Below are positions 49,890 to 61,235 of a stretch of DNA of 64,000 nt, piece by piece. This DNA comes from Kudoa neothunni (Eukaryota; Cnidaria). The stretch is from assembly GCA_964304625.1 (NCBI GenBank), contig OZ199839.1:11222001-11286000 (forward strand). The letters run 5' to 3'. The notes under the pieces were generated by a model. That model was not told where the DNA came from and made no database searches. It saw only the letters and a program-made list of their open reading frames with translations. Each line of letters begins with the position of its first letter. Position 1 is the stretch's first letter. The translations under genes and the position numbers were made by a program.

Positions 49890-49990
49890 AAAATGAGGAC
49901 ATCCAACATAGACTAAGCTAAGCAGTTTTGCCTGGACCGGTGTTCGAACTCGCGCCCTCCCAATTTTTCAGGCCAATCGCCAGACACCTG
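49890..49990 (-). repeat. tRNA-derived SINE head
   Basis: The minus strand reads GGTGTCTGGCGATTGGCC, an A box, then about 25 bases later GCGCGAGTTCGAACACC, a B box. Spacing suits a pol III promoter. The cloverleaf is incomplete (weak acceptor and anticodon stems), so it is a SINE head, not a working tRNA. Body presumably extends leftward; its end was not found. Confidence 0.6.
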
Positions 49991-51799
49991 TAAAAAAATT
50001 AATCGAAATCGCCTCAATAATACCAATTCTATAAATGAGCTTCTAAATAATTTAACACTTTATTATAATGTGTAGTCGGTTTTTCTGAAATCCCCTCAGA
50101 AACCAGGAAAAATGGCGAAAATTAATTAGTCGGCCACATGATCGCACATGGTGGAATTTGGATGTTGATCATTTTATTTAGATCAAAAAGTTCCAGTAAA
50201 TATTATAACGGAAGTTGGAATCAGGTTATTTAAAAAGAACTATAATCTAATAATTTAGAGTAGTATTATTTTTATCAATATACTGAAATAAGATTTTCTT
50301 ATAATACATTTAACGATTCATATTTTTATTCTCTTAACTACGTAAAAATGATAAACTATAGTATATAGTTTATATAATCAATAATGGTTACGACAAAAAT
50401 TACTTTCGCTATCGATTTTTTACCATTTTTGAGTATCATTTATTTTTAATGTCTATTGAGTTTGAAGTCATATTGAAATTTGTTTCTTTTATACAGAATT
50501 ATTTCAAACTACTAAAAAATTAAGATTGAGCACTTTATTTTTATTATATAACAATTGTTGAAGTATTAAATTTGACATTCCTCCAAAATCTCGGCGTATT
50601 ATTATTATTATATGGAGACTTTTATTTTTAAATAATAAATAGAAATTAAATTGTTTACAACGATTCTCTATTTTTTTACAAAAAATGATTCGAAATTAAT
50701 TTATTAAAAATTTAATTATGAATATATATGGAAATCATATCTTTTTGTAAATCTAAATACAATTCGCATTCATAAATTTGTTAAAATCTATTTCTTTACA
50801 TGTTTTTCTTTATATATTAGATGTGTTCATAATAAACGGTAAGAGTTGGCTTTGTACATAAATCAAAAAATTATTATGATGACCTATCATTTGGAAGCTT
50901 TTGCTATTTTAATTCATTTTAGGGTACAATTTAATCCAATATATTCCGTAAATTATATAAAAAATACGAAATAATTTTGTATCGATATTGAATATAATTT
51001 TTGGCCAAATACAAAAATTTTGAACGGTAATTAAAAAAGAATTTTTATTATATTTGTTATAACTACTACAAATTGATAATGCTGATATTATGGGTGCTAC
51101 TGAAATAATATTTTTAAAAAAATGTGATTTAAATTTTTTAAATAAAACGTGAGTCCTGTTATAAATATACCATTGTGAGCAAATATGTATTTGTTAAATT
51201 GAAGATATATACAAACTACGTGATCGGGTGGTCATATAAAATAAAATCTGATCAACAACAATCAATTTGAATTAATTAAATTATTCTCTCTATCCGTTAA
51301 GTAAATCAAATAAAATCAATATTTCTTCAATTATAATAACAAAGAATATTCATTTTAAAATTTATCAACAGTCTATTATATAATGTAATAACTTGATGAA
51401 ATAATTGTCATTAAACTATTTGTAAATTAAAAAAATAATACATAAATTAAAAAATTATAATTTATAACATTTTATTGTTAAAAGATTTATACGCTATATA
51501 AATATCGAAATATTGCTAACGTTTTTTATGTCTGCGCCATCTATAAACTATATGGAACAGAATGTATATTTATTCTCTTTTAATTACTCAAAAGAGTGCA
51601 TTATTTGTGACCTTCCAATACGATGTTGCTTTGTAAATAATGGTTCACGTAAACAAGACATTTATTAAAGGAGTCGTTAAAATTGTATTTTTAAATTGGC
51701 GTAAGGTTATAGCAATTTCATTCTTCTAAAATTACAAATATTTTTCTTAATGGTTAAAGGTCATAATACTGAATTGTTAAACATGATTAAACAATTCGT
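49991..51799. other. intergenic, nothing recognised
   Basis: About 1.8 kb of very AT-rich sequence without gene or transposon features. Confidence 0.5.
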
Positions 51800-52692
51800 T
51801 TAACCCTCTAAACTAGCGAAAAATTCCATCCTATAACGTGCTTGGGGTGAAAAACACCTCAAGTTTTTTTTTGCTTAAATTTACTCAAAAAATAAATTTG
51901 AATTTACTTGAGAATTTTTGGTAGATTCCATCGATAGAATTTGGAGTATATTTACATCTCTTAAAAAACTTAATCTGGTTCGGCTCAATCATCGTGGGTT
52001 AATTTCAACGAATAATAAGACTTTGCGTTAAGTAGTGTAAAAAACAAATTATCTAACTCATCATTAAGAGGGGAGTATCGTCAAAAGATTCACTCAAAGC
52101 GCTCATATTAATTCACCTACTGAAATGGCCAAACTGGTCCAAGCTTCTTGCTCAAATAATCCCATTTTTCTACATAACCCAAATTGGCGCATAATTAAAA
52201 AACAATCTCCGAGGACGTAGTATTCAACATTATAATTCAAAAATAAGCTTTTTTAGTTATTAAAACCCAATATATTTGAAAAATCGATGTTTTTCCATCC
52301 ATCTGATAGGAGAACCTCAAAATTATGCCAACGGAAACTTCCGAGAGATCGACGAAGAATGCCGCATTGGATTAGGTGGGATATTAATTGCAGATTTTCT
52401 TGGAAATTTGTCAATGGAATTTTACAGGAATTTCTCAATTAATTATTTATAATTTTTCAAGTTAATATAATCAAAAAAAACTTGGGGTGTTTTTCATCCC
52501 AAATCCGTCAGAGGATGGAATTTTTTTTGGTTGACCTGAACTTATATTTTAGCCAAGTTTTTGATATGTGGTACGTTTAAAAAACAAAGGATAATAACGT
52601 AAGTATCAATTTTTTATGAGAAAGTTGAACAATTTTATGCCCACATTAAATGTGGTTTGGCGTAACATGCCCCAAATCCGTTAGAGCGTTAA
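51800..52692. mobile_element. candidate non-autonomous piggyBac-type element
   Basis: TTAA at 51800-51803 followed by CCCTCTAA, and TTAGAGCG followed by TTAA at 52689-52692: ends match at 7 of 8 bases inverted, inside TTAA sites. CTTGGGGTGAAAAACACCTC near 51840 and CTTGGGGTGTTTTTCATCCC near 52485 are internal palindromes like those of the 18.8 kb element. No transposase inside. Confidence 0.6.
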
Positions 52693-53328
52693 TCTGGGGA
52701 CTGATTCCATCGATAACCATTACAATATATATATATATAACTAAATAAAATTCAATCTAAAAATGAAATCAAGTAAATATGGTGTTTTTGGACGTATATA
52801 ATGAAAATGTGTGTTTTCTAGTTCAATTAGTGTAATTTTTAAACAATTTTATTGATGGCATAATATTCTTTATTAAAATTGACCCGGTGAAATATGTTAT
52901 AAATACGATGACACTAAAGAAAGTCCTCTCAGAAATACAACTATCGTTTTACTTTAAAATGAAACTGGTTTCTACCCAATGATGGATAGGCTATCTAGAA
53001 TTATATAGGGGCAATACACACTTATAACAATTATTTAAAAAATAATTATTTATTAACATATTTAAAGAATAATAATTAAATTTTCGTTACCACAAGTACG
53101 TAATTAAGTTGATATTGCGCAGTTATTATGTAAGTGTATTGAGTCCTCTTCCGCCATTCCCCCCTAAAAGTGCACAATAACCATTGCTGACTTTACGCAT
53201 AAATAAAATCCTGAACTTTTTGATTTAAATTACATCTACAATTTAAAATGTAAATTCTATCAGTGGTTTCTAAAAATAATGTAAATACGGGTGAAAAATA
53301 AATAAGAACCACACATGGCTTTTGCTCA

Positions 53329-53342
53329 TACGCACGCGCATC
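53329..53342 (+). promoter_or_regulatory. NRF-1-like element before GTF2H3
   Basis: TACGCACGCGCATC, a variant of the TGCGTGCGCA element (CGCACGCGCA), ending 12 bases before the ATG at 53355. Confidence 0.55.
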
Positions 53343-53354
53343 ACATAGTTGTAA

Positions 53355-54600
53355 ATGGCCCCTTTGACTTTAGCTATTGATTGTACCGCGTTCTACTGGT
53401 GCAATTATAATAAAAATAAATCAGTTAAATTTAAAACTACATATTTATCGTATATGCCAATTTTTAGAATGTTTTAAATGAACTAATCAGGGATGTGATA
53501 TCATTTATCAAAATGTATCAACTTAAGGACGATTCTAATCATGTTTCTATTTTGTTATACGATTGTGCCAAAAATAAACAGTATTATTATGATTATTACT
53601 GGATAAATAATATGAGGACGACTGATTCAAATATCTCTAATTAGAGAATATGTGTATTCTTCGTGTTCAGAAGGTAACCCAATAGTTGCCAAAGAAATTT
53701 CAATAAAGATTATCGATAAAATTATCGCTTTCGTCAAAGAGAATACTAAAAAAATAGCTGAAAATTTGAAACCCTTAAATCTATCTCTCGTCCTTTCAAT
53801 GTGTCTTCTCCGTAGGGTTTTTATTGTACGTTTGTATTAATAATGTTAATGAAGATAATAATCGATGGAATCCCAAACTTCTGCCATCCAAAATTTCGGT
53901 TTATTATCACATATATTAGTCTATTTATCATTTTATCTGTTTAGCTGATAAAGATCACACCAGATGTCCCTCACCATTTCAGTCATGTTATCTCTTGTGC
54001 AATGGTAGCGAAAAATCATGTATGAAAATAAATTGAAAATACCGTTTATCGAATAATTGGATTATATGCGATAATACTTTAATTCTAGAATTGTGTAATT
54101 GACTCTATTTGTCTAATGCATGAATCCGACCAGTTGACACAAGCAATTAATTTAAGAAAATTTCGTACATATTTTTAATATGAGTTTAGGTTTGTAATCT
54201 AACTGGCGGTAAAATTGCGAACAATTTTAATATGGAACATGAGTTGAGTGTTTTCTCTTGGCTATCTGTAATTTTTTAATGTTATATTGCAAGCTAAATA
54301 ATAACAGAGTAACATTGTGTTCAATACCGAAAAAAAATTGTTTGGCAGCTTGGAAGATTGTGATTCAATGGAAAAGTCCTCGAATAATATTAAAACCTCT
54401 TGTATCTGTCATAGAACAGCTGTTGATGTGGGTTTTGTTTGTAGCTCGTGTCTATCAAGTACATTTATACCAATACTTTTTCATCTCACTTCTTTTTAGT
54501 TTACTGTCAAAATGTTGATCAATGTCTCCATTGCAAGTTTATATACTATATATTTGAGAATTTCGTTTTTATAATATTTAGATCAAAATTTGCTCCATAA
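53355..54600 (+). CDS. GTF2H3: TFIIH core subunit p34
   Basis: p34/Tfb4 is the TFIIH subunit that binds p44. Exons: 53355-53423, 53468-53580, 53645-53898 (frame break inside), 53945-54019, 54089-about 54165, about 54190-54267, 54308-54458, 54500-54600. MAPLTLAIDCTAFYW fits the start of its vWA-like domain (usual LL-VIIDTNP-FW); SKISLIKITPD, SHVISCAMVAKN, VIDSICLMHESDQL and LTGGKI match the human SRILVI, FMNVIFAAQK, LIDACVLDSDSGLL and ITGG blocks. The C-terminal zinc finger CICHRTAVDVGFVCSSCLS, then CQNVDQCLHCKF, matches CFCHRNLIEIGYVCSVCLS and its partner pair. Two +1 frame breaks lie at TAA near 53838 and TAA near 54196. Introns are 40-70 bp, with one possible 24 bp intron. The ATG at 53355 directly precedes the conserved start. 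Confidence 0.85.
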
Positions 54601-55129
54601 TTCAGTTAAATCTGATTTCCATCTATTACAAATCTAGAATTTTTGTATATTTGTCCAAAAAATATTTATATTGATTTGCATGCGTGTATTTTTATGTTGA
54701 TTCACTATTCATATCAGAGTCTGAACGACTTTTCTTCTGGTTTATTACAGAGCTGTTGCGTGAATATTTTAAATAATTATGGAAGTTTATACCAATATTT
54801 TCTTTATATGCGCAAATATTAACTCTTTTTTTCTCTGGTCATTAATACGCGAATTTTTATTTTATCCTAATTAATAATGACTTAGATAGGACTATAATCC
54901 TGAAGTGTAGCGTAGAAAATTGCGTTAACGGTCTATATACCATTAATTTGAATAAAGAAATCAAAACTTTGACCGTTATTGGGTTAACGTTAGCTTTTTA
55001 ATGCAAAAAATTATTCTCATGAAAATAATATAAAAATGTGACGTTTTTACAATTTCCATGAAATTTCAGATATAGCCGGTTAAATTTGATTTATTTCCAG
55101 GTGGCTTAATAATTAGACCCAACGAGCCT
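54601..55129. other. intergenic after GTF2H3
   Basis: No feature recognised. Confidence 0.4.
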
Positions 55130-55650
55130 TTTCCTTTGTGGTTTATTAACTGTTTATGATTTTTTATACAATAGATAACCGATATTACGAACATTCTTCG
55201 ATGCGATGTATTCAAAGTTTTTAGTAGGTAAAACGTTTTATAATATTTTTTTAATTTTAATTTAACTGGGAAATTATCAATCGGTTATGTCACGTGACCA
55301 ACATATATTACGTTATTTTTCGACCAACCACGTAGATTTTATTTTTTCACGTTGAACTGAAGGAAAAATTTTAATTCAGACGGTTGAATTTTGTAATTAA
55401 CAGAAAATGTTGTTTGAGATATTTATTAAAAATGATTATTTCCGTGTAAATGAAAATAGAATAACTTTTATTTCTAGACAATTTTAATTGCTAATTAAAG
55501 AATGTTATAGATGCATATAAATTAAAATTTTAGGACCAAAATATAAAAAACTTTTTTCATACTGTGTTAAAAAATAAATACGAAATAAAATAGTATTTAT
55601 AATTTTCATGAACTGATCATTCATAAAATTTTATCCCAACGCAAAAGAAT
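55130..55650 (-). repeat. unclassified ~520 bp repeat, inverted partner of 35.6 kb
   Basis: Reverse-complement match to 35570-36110, with GTCACGTGAC, CCACGTAG and TTGAATTTTG-type blocks in mirrored order. Confidence 0.6.
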
Positions 55651-56589
55651 ATCAATATTATATCAATAAATATAATTAAAACAAAAATTAAAATTTTTGT
55701 TCAGCCAAATAACCTTAATTATTATTTTTGGTATTTTATTTTAATAAAAGATGTAATGCCATGTTTTAAAAATAAAAAAAACCAAATAATTTCACACTCA
55801 TTTTAGCACATATTATCGGTTTCAACGTGTTATACACACTTTTTGGATGGTCCCTGAGGGGATTACGCGTAGTATCGGTTTCCTACTGTATGACGAAATT
55901 CCGAAAAATTATTTTTTGGATATATTTGAATTAGAAATTTAATAAATTATTTATCAATGTTAAACTGTCTATTATTTTCTTCGATTCAAACATAGTTGTG
56001 CTTCGATACTGCGTAATTTAACTTAATTAGCATCATGTGCTTAATTCACTGAATAAAAACATATAAATCATATTCAGTATGCTTAAATAGATAATTATAC
56101 AAAAAACCTGAACAAGCGGATATAAATCACATTTGGAAAAACCTAAGGTCTCGCCATTGCATAATTCATTTTTGAATTTAAACTGTTTAATCGGATGGAT
56201 GCCGCTACAAAAAAGGCATTGTAAATTCTCAAATAACTAATGAAAATATACAAAAAAATAACTGATTACTATAATTTTTTAAGTTTGTACGCGGTGTTAA
56301 TGAAATTACCCGTAAAACATTTTGGTTTAACAAATTATATTAACCTCAATATTGTTCGATAATTTAAAATAGGTTATTTAAATCTTTATTGAGATTTTTC
56401 TAAACAAGACGAAACCATAGATTCAAACACTATGAAATCACGAAAAATATTGACACCCGGAATATATAGATATTAAAATAATCTTTACAATTGGACAGTA
56501 TCAAATGGGATAAAAAAACTATTATCTAGTTTTTTTAATAATCGAAAAATCTTGTGTTACCGCCAAATATATTTGAACAACAGATTTTA

Positions 56590-57370
56590 ATGGAATCGAG
56601 GGTTAGTTTAATAATTGCAGAAGGTATTATGGTCTGAAAAACTCAAATCGCACAGATAAGAAGAACGCTGATTTTAAATATATTTATTTGTGGATGGGAA
56701 ATTTTCCCGAGATTTTTTCAAGATACAATCCGGAATACTTATTAAATTCGGATGAGGCGGCTCATTTTTATGAACAGTTGATAGAACGTACGTTCACTAT
56801 TAACAAATTAGCACAATGTAAGAGTGCAAAACAATTCAAAAGCGTGCTACGATGTTTATCACTGCATCAGTGACCGCATAAAAATTTCATTTAAACGAAA
56901 TTTTAATAGAATTAGTTGTTTTTTGGGGGAATTAAAGAACTTTCAGTTTAATGTCATTCGCAAATGAATGGGTGATTATCTTTATCGATATTTTACCAGA
57001 TCCAATAAGATATGAACTAGAGGTTCATTAAAGAAAACAGAAAGTTTTTAATTTTATTAGAACAGTGCTCATACCGTACTTAATTGATCGACTATTTCGA
57101 AAACATCCAGCTCCTATTTCTATCAAAAACACTGCTTGTGTGATGCGACCAATTGATCTGGGAATAATTTATCGCTTAAAGGGTAATTAGAGAAAAATAT
57201 TATGCTTAAATATGCTATTCGGAGAGGAGGACCTAGAAATATTTAAATATGACGTTTTTGATTACTTTGATAAGATAAAATTGGCTCGGCTAATAGTTAC
57301 GGTTCAAAAATTAGTAATTGAGTTAATAAATCACCTATTTTCAAACAAAAATAATAGATTTTTTTCTCAT
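56590..57370 (+). mobile_element. pogo/Tigger transposon fragment
   Basis: WMGNFPEIFSRYNPEYLLNS followed by DEAAHFYEQLIERTF at 56691-56800 matches the pogo block W...P.LL..Y.p.DI-NaDE-GLFY.-LPdRT, with the first catalytic aspartate present. Around 57040-57180, EQCS, FLSKTL and DQLIWE recall the DNC.sH, FLPPNTT and DQG blocks in another frame. It is an inverted, diverged partner of 7590-8330. Interrupted by several stops; ends unknown. Confidence 0.65.
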
Positions 57371-58028
57371 TTTTATTGAAAGGTTAAGAAGGTAAAGCTT
57401 TAACGTAATTTAGTAATGTAGTGATGTAATTAAGTTATAAAGTAACTAACAGACAAACTTTAATATTTATATGTGTAGCTAACAATGTTAATGATATTAT
57501 TTTGTTGTAGGAAAATAAAATTATTATACATGTAATTGTAAATGAAAATTAAAATTAGAATGATCAGGGTAGATTTATTTGTTGTAATGAAGATCATGGT
57601 CTCAAACAGAACAATGAAATCGTTACAACGTTTCCAGCAAAAATCTTATAAATCAGCAAACAAAACTTATGTTATTGAGAATCCCACTGAATTATTTTCT
57701 ATCCATCAAGTTAAGAATGACTTAAGCGAAATATGTCTACATTGATAATTCGCTTTTAATTTATGAAATTAATTATTTTATGCTTTAAAATAATGACCAT
57801 CATATTTAAAAATTTTATTTTTTATCTTCGGATATAAGGAGTTTATTTTTTAAACTCATAAATCCATAAAGGTTCTTATTATTACAAGGGGGGATTCGAA
57901 GAAGACTGTATAATGGCTCCAAAACCTAGGAACTACTGATATAAGTTTTTTCGTGTTTATAATAAATTTATCTTTTAGAAAGTTAAAAAAATATAATAAC
58001 ATGAATTAATTTTAAATTTCGCAGGAAA
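57371..58028. other. intergenic with one small open frame
   Basis: A 67-residue frame at 57542-57745 (RFQQKSYKSANKTY) has no recognisable family and no neighbour exon; it may be chance. Nothing else seen. Confidence 0.3.
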
Positions 58029-58038
58029 TGCGTGCGCA
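58029..58038 (+). promoter_or_regulatory. NRF-1-like element before the 58 kb gene
   Basis: TGCGTGCGCA, 26 bases before the ATG; identical to the elements before ZNF830 and TUBGCP5. Confidence 0.6.
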
Positions 58039-58064
58039 TATAACACACCCGAACAGTTATCGAC

Positions 58065-58793
58065 ATGCCTTGCCGTGGACCTAAAACATATAAAGTTTCC
58101 GAACTATATCTACGAAATAAGAAAATTTTTGATCATGTTAACATTTTTGAAAGAACTCAAATTAACTTAAATGAAAAAGTGCATTACTTGGAGGGTTCAT
58201 CCGAAAAAAATATCCTTAGAAAACAATTTGAGCAAAAACTTAATAATTGTCCCTTTTTCACCTCTAACACAATTCGAAATATTGTGGTTTCTAGCAAAGT
58301 TGTTGAGTCAAATGAAATGAACACATATTTTGATCTTGGATGGAAATTTTTTGCTATGACACCAACAAAGTTTTTTTTAGGATGTTCTTTGCACGAAATA
58401 TTATTTGAAATTTTTAGTCGTTTCAACAAATACATCAAAGATCAAAAAGTTCTACTTTATCTTATGGATTCAGAAATTTTTTGGCAACAACCCGATCAAC
58501 CTTGGATCTCTGCTTGTTTGTGTGAGGTTGTGCCTATTAAGGTTTCTGCTAAGCTTCCTCCTAAACCTCCCGTTAAAATTAATGATAATGAAATAACTCA
58601 AGCCTCAAATAATGAGATATTTGCTCAGGAAAATAATTTGGAGGGTTAATATTTGTATTGATGACATTTGGGATTTATGTTTGGTTTAGCTGCACCCTCT
58701 ATAGCATCAGATGATATCGGATTTTACGATGATGAAGACAGCGATTCCATTGTGGCAGATGACGCCGTTAATGCTGAAAATAAAATTAAATAG
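58065..58793 (+). CDS. unassigned 227-residue protein with acidic tail
   Basis: Two exons, 58065-58644 and 58690-58793, joined by a 45 bp GT-AG intron in phase 1. The ATG sits 26 bases after an NRF-1-like element. The product starts MPCRGPKTYKVSELYLRNKK, has a mixed helical middle with WKFFAMTPTKFFLGCS and DSEIFWQQPDQPWISACL, a proline-lysine linker (KLPPKPPVK) and a strongly acidic end (DDIGFYDDEDSDS, then VADDAVNAENK). No signal peptide or membrane segment is visible, so a cytoplasmic or nuclear protein is likely. The acidic tail resembles those of nuclear complex subunits, but I recognise no family. The frame is unbroken and the gene structure is good, so it is probably real. Confidence 0.75.
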
Positions 58794-59805
58794 AATTTTT
58801 TAATATTCCATTGTTTGTATTACAATTATAAATTGTTATTTTATGGTAGCCTAGTTCGCTTTAATGATTAGTTCGTTATCAGTTAAAAATCCAAAATTTT
58901 TTGATTTACCTTAAATTACGAAATTTAATCGTGTTAATAAAACACTCTTGTTAATTCTAATGAATTTACCTTATCTATGATACGCTTGCTCTTGAGTTGT
59001 TATGTTTTAAAATCCTGAGTCGCCGCTTAGAATGGTAAAATTATTTATGATCTTTGTAATATTTTATCTTTTCTTATGTTGATTATTACTTTTTTTACAG
59101 TGGGGAGCGAGAATAATTATAATCTTTCAAAATTTGAGGTTATTTGTAATGATGATTAATATTAATTTAGGAAAATTATGCGTATCCTAGGTTGAATCGA
59201 TTAAAACGGAATTTGTCGCATAAAATCAGTTTTTGGAATACCAAGGGAGAATGTTGCGTCCGTATGATACAAAATATAGTCGTGGATTTTAGAATATGTT
59301 TTTAGCAATAATCATTCATCCAAAACTTCTCAATCTTTGGTCTAATGACTAGTATGTGGGTCGTGGCTAACGTTATCACCACAAAGCGGGGACCTCCGGG
59401 AAAATTTTTGTTGGACAAAATCAGATTATTTTATAAAACAAAATTAATATATAATTATATGCATTTGAATTTATAATTTACTCAGAAATTTCAGAGTTGT
59501 GGCATCACATGGTCGACGTGTCGAAACATTTTCGCATCCGTATAAGACTATTATTGTAGAACACGACATTCTACTTCTTCCGAATGTTTGGGTAAATTCA
59601 TCGGAATAAAATATTCATTTTTGAAAAGCGATACTCATAGTTAGTTAAAGTAGAGATGTGAAATATTTTTTAATGGAATATAAAGTATTTCAATTGATAA
59701 ACGACGCTTTAAAATGAGACTGAATTTAATTTTGTGACGTAATCACATTTTGGATATTTATATCATTCAATTTCGATTAATATGCGTATTTATTAAGAAT
59801 TTGCA
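58794..59805. other. intergenic, nothing recognised
   Basis: AT-rich spacer without recognised features. Confidence 0.4.
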
Positions 59806-60330
59806 GTTTTGAATGAGTTCATTGAAAGCATCCAGAATGACGATTTCAAATTTGGATCTAATCAAAACTTATGTTTAAGTAACCTAATTCTTTTAATTAA
59901 TTCGTATAAATTTATAACTCTAGCTTTCGATTTATTCAAACAATTTTTTATTTACTTCCTAGCTCAGAATTCGACAACCTGCGGCTCCCCACATTACTGC
60001 ATAATATACGTTATAATATCTAGGGTTAAAATATGGAGAAATTATATATTTTCTAGTCGCCGAACTCATCATTATGTTCAAATTTTATATTAACAGCAGA
60101 CATAAATCAATTTTTAATTGAAATATATGGGTATGAAAGAATGTATGGTACTCCAACATCACCGACTTGAAATAATATTCTTAATTTGCAACTTACTAGA
60201 TAAATATAGAAATATAGAAGGAAAGGATTCAGCAAAAACAATAACTTATAAAAATTACGAATTTCGCATAGAACATTGCCCTATACAGCTAAAATTATTA
60301 ACAAGACACGATAACTCTAAATGTTCTTAA
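59806..60330 (+). CDS. possible unassigned coding stretch
   Basis: From about 59806 a frame reads VLNEFIESIQNDDFKFGSNQ and continues about 65 protein-like residues. About 60060-60165 a second stretch contains ADINQFLIEIYGYERMYGTP, and EIIFLICNLLDKYRNIEGKD to KCS with a stop at 60330 follows. The last two join with a one-base skip at TGA near 60167, as in other genes here; the join before them is not resolved. The first stretch faintly resembles the start of a glycolipid-transfer domain, but the expected later motifs are absent. Could be a fast-evolving gene or a decayed element. Confidence 0.35.
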
Positions 60331-61074
60331 TTTTTCCTTTTTTAAATTAAAAAATGTTTTTTATCATTATTTCAAAATTCTTATTAATGAAATGATTAAT
60401 ATTAAATTGAAACTACTTAAAAATAAACCTTCTGAATATTATACAAAATACATCTTATTTGTTTATATGCATAACTTTGTTTAAATCTTTAAATTAGACC
60501 GAAGGTAGTGTTTATAGTTTACAAATTGTTCTTAGTAAACTTTCTTATATAAAATGCAGTTATACATACATTTTTATTAAATGTTATACATTAAAAATAA
60601 TAATCTTGTAATATTAAAAGTTCCTTAGTTTTGATAAAGAGAAAACACAATATAAAATGCCGTTGAAATAAATAAATTGATGAAAATACACTAGAAATTA
60701 AATTAGTGATTCAATCTTAAAAGATTAAATTATATAGTTGAAATTTTCTTTTTGTTGACAATAATATTCATGAAAGTTAAATTTTTATGGTGTATTCGTT
60801 GTATAGAAGTTAATGGTAGAATTTCTAATTCATCATAATGGAAATCATTGAAAACGAAATTACATTATTATTTGTAGTAATCAGAAAAATTCAATTGTTA
60901 AATTGTTTAGTTTTATTATTTTCTCCTACATTAAATATACTTATAATGAAAATAATGGGTTTATTAGTTATAGAAAAACGCATGGATATACCAGTAGATA
61001 ATTTTCCCCAGACTTCCCTAAAATATATGTTTTCAAGGTTTAACACACGTACTGAGTCGACAATTTTCACCTTT
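60331..61074. other. intergenic with an uncertain open frame
   Basis: Includes an 80-residue frame at 60838-61080 of hydrophobic, low-identity character; no family recognised. It may be the worn inside of the element whose end lies at 61235. Confidence 0.3.
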
Positions 61075-61235
61075 AAATGATTTTGGGGTCGTTTTTGACC
61101 CCAGGATAGAAATATCAGTCTTACGAATAGATTGCTCCACCAACAACGACAAAAATATTAAAATTAATTAGTAAAATATAATTAACTAATAATTTTGGTT
61201 GCAATTTTCACACAATATTGGTATATGAGGGTTAA
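61075..61235. mobile_element. right end of a decayed piggyBac-type element
   Basis: TGAGGGTTAA at 61226-61235 matches the right end TACGAGGGTTAA of the 18.8 kb piggyBac, and TTGGGGTCGTTTTTGACCCC near 61083 matches its subterminal palindrome, at a similar distance from the TTAA. The left end is not identified. Confidence 0.5.

Noticed and set aside
49935-49990. Functional tRNA gene
   Set aside because: A and B boxes are present, but the acceptor stem and anticodon arm do not fold properly; SINE head preferred.
52253-52438. 61-residue minus-strand frame
   Set aside because: Lies inside the non-autonomous TTAA element and shows no family features.
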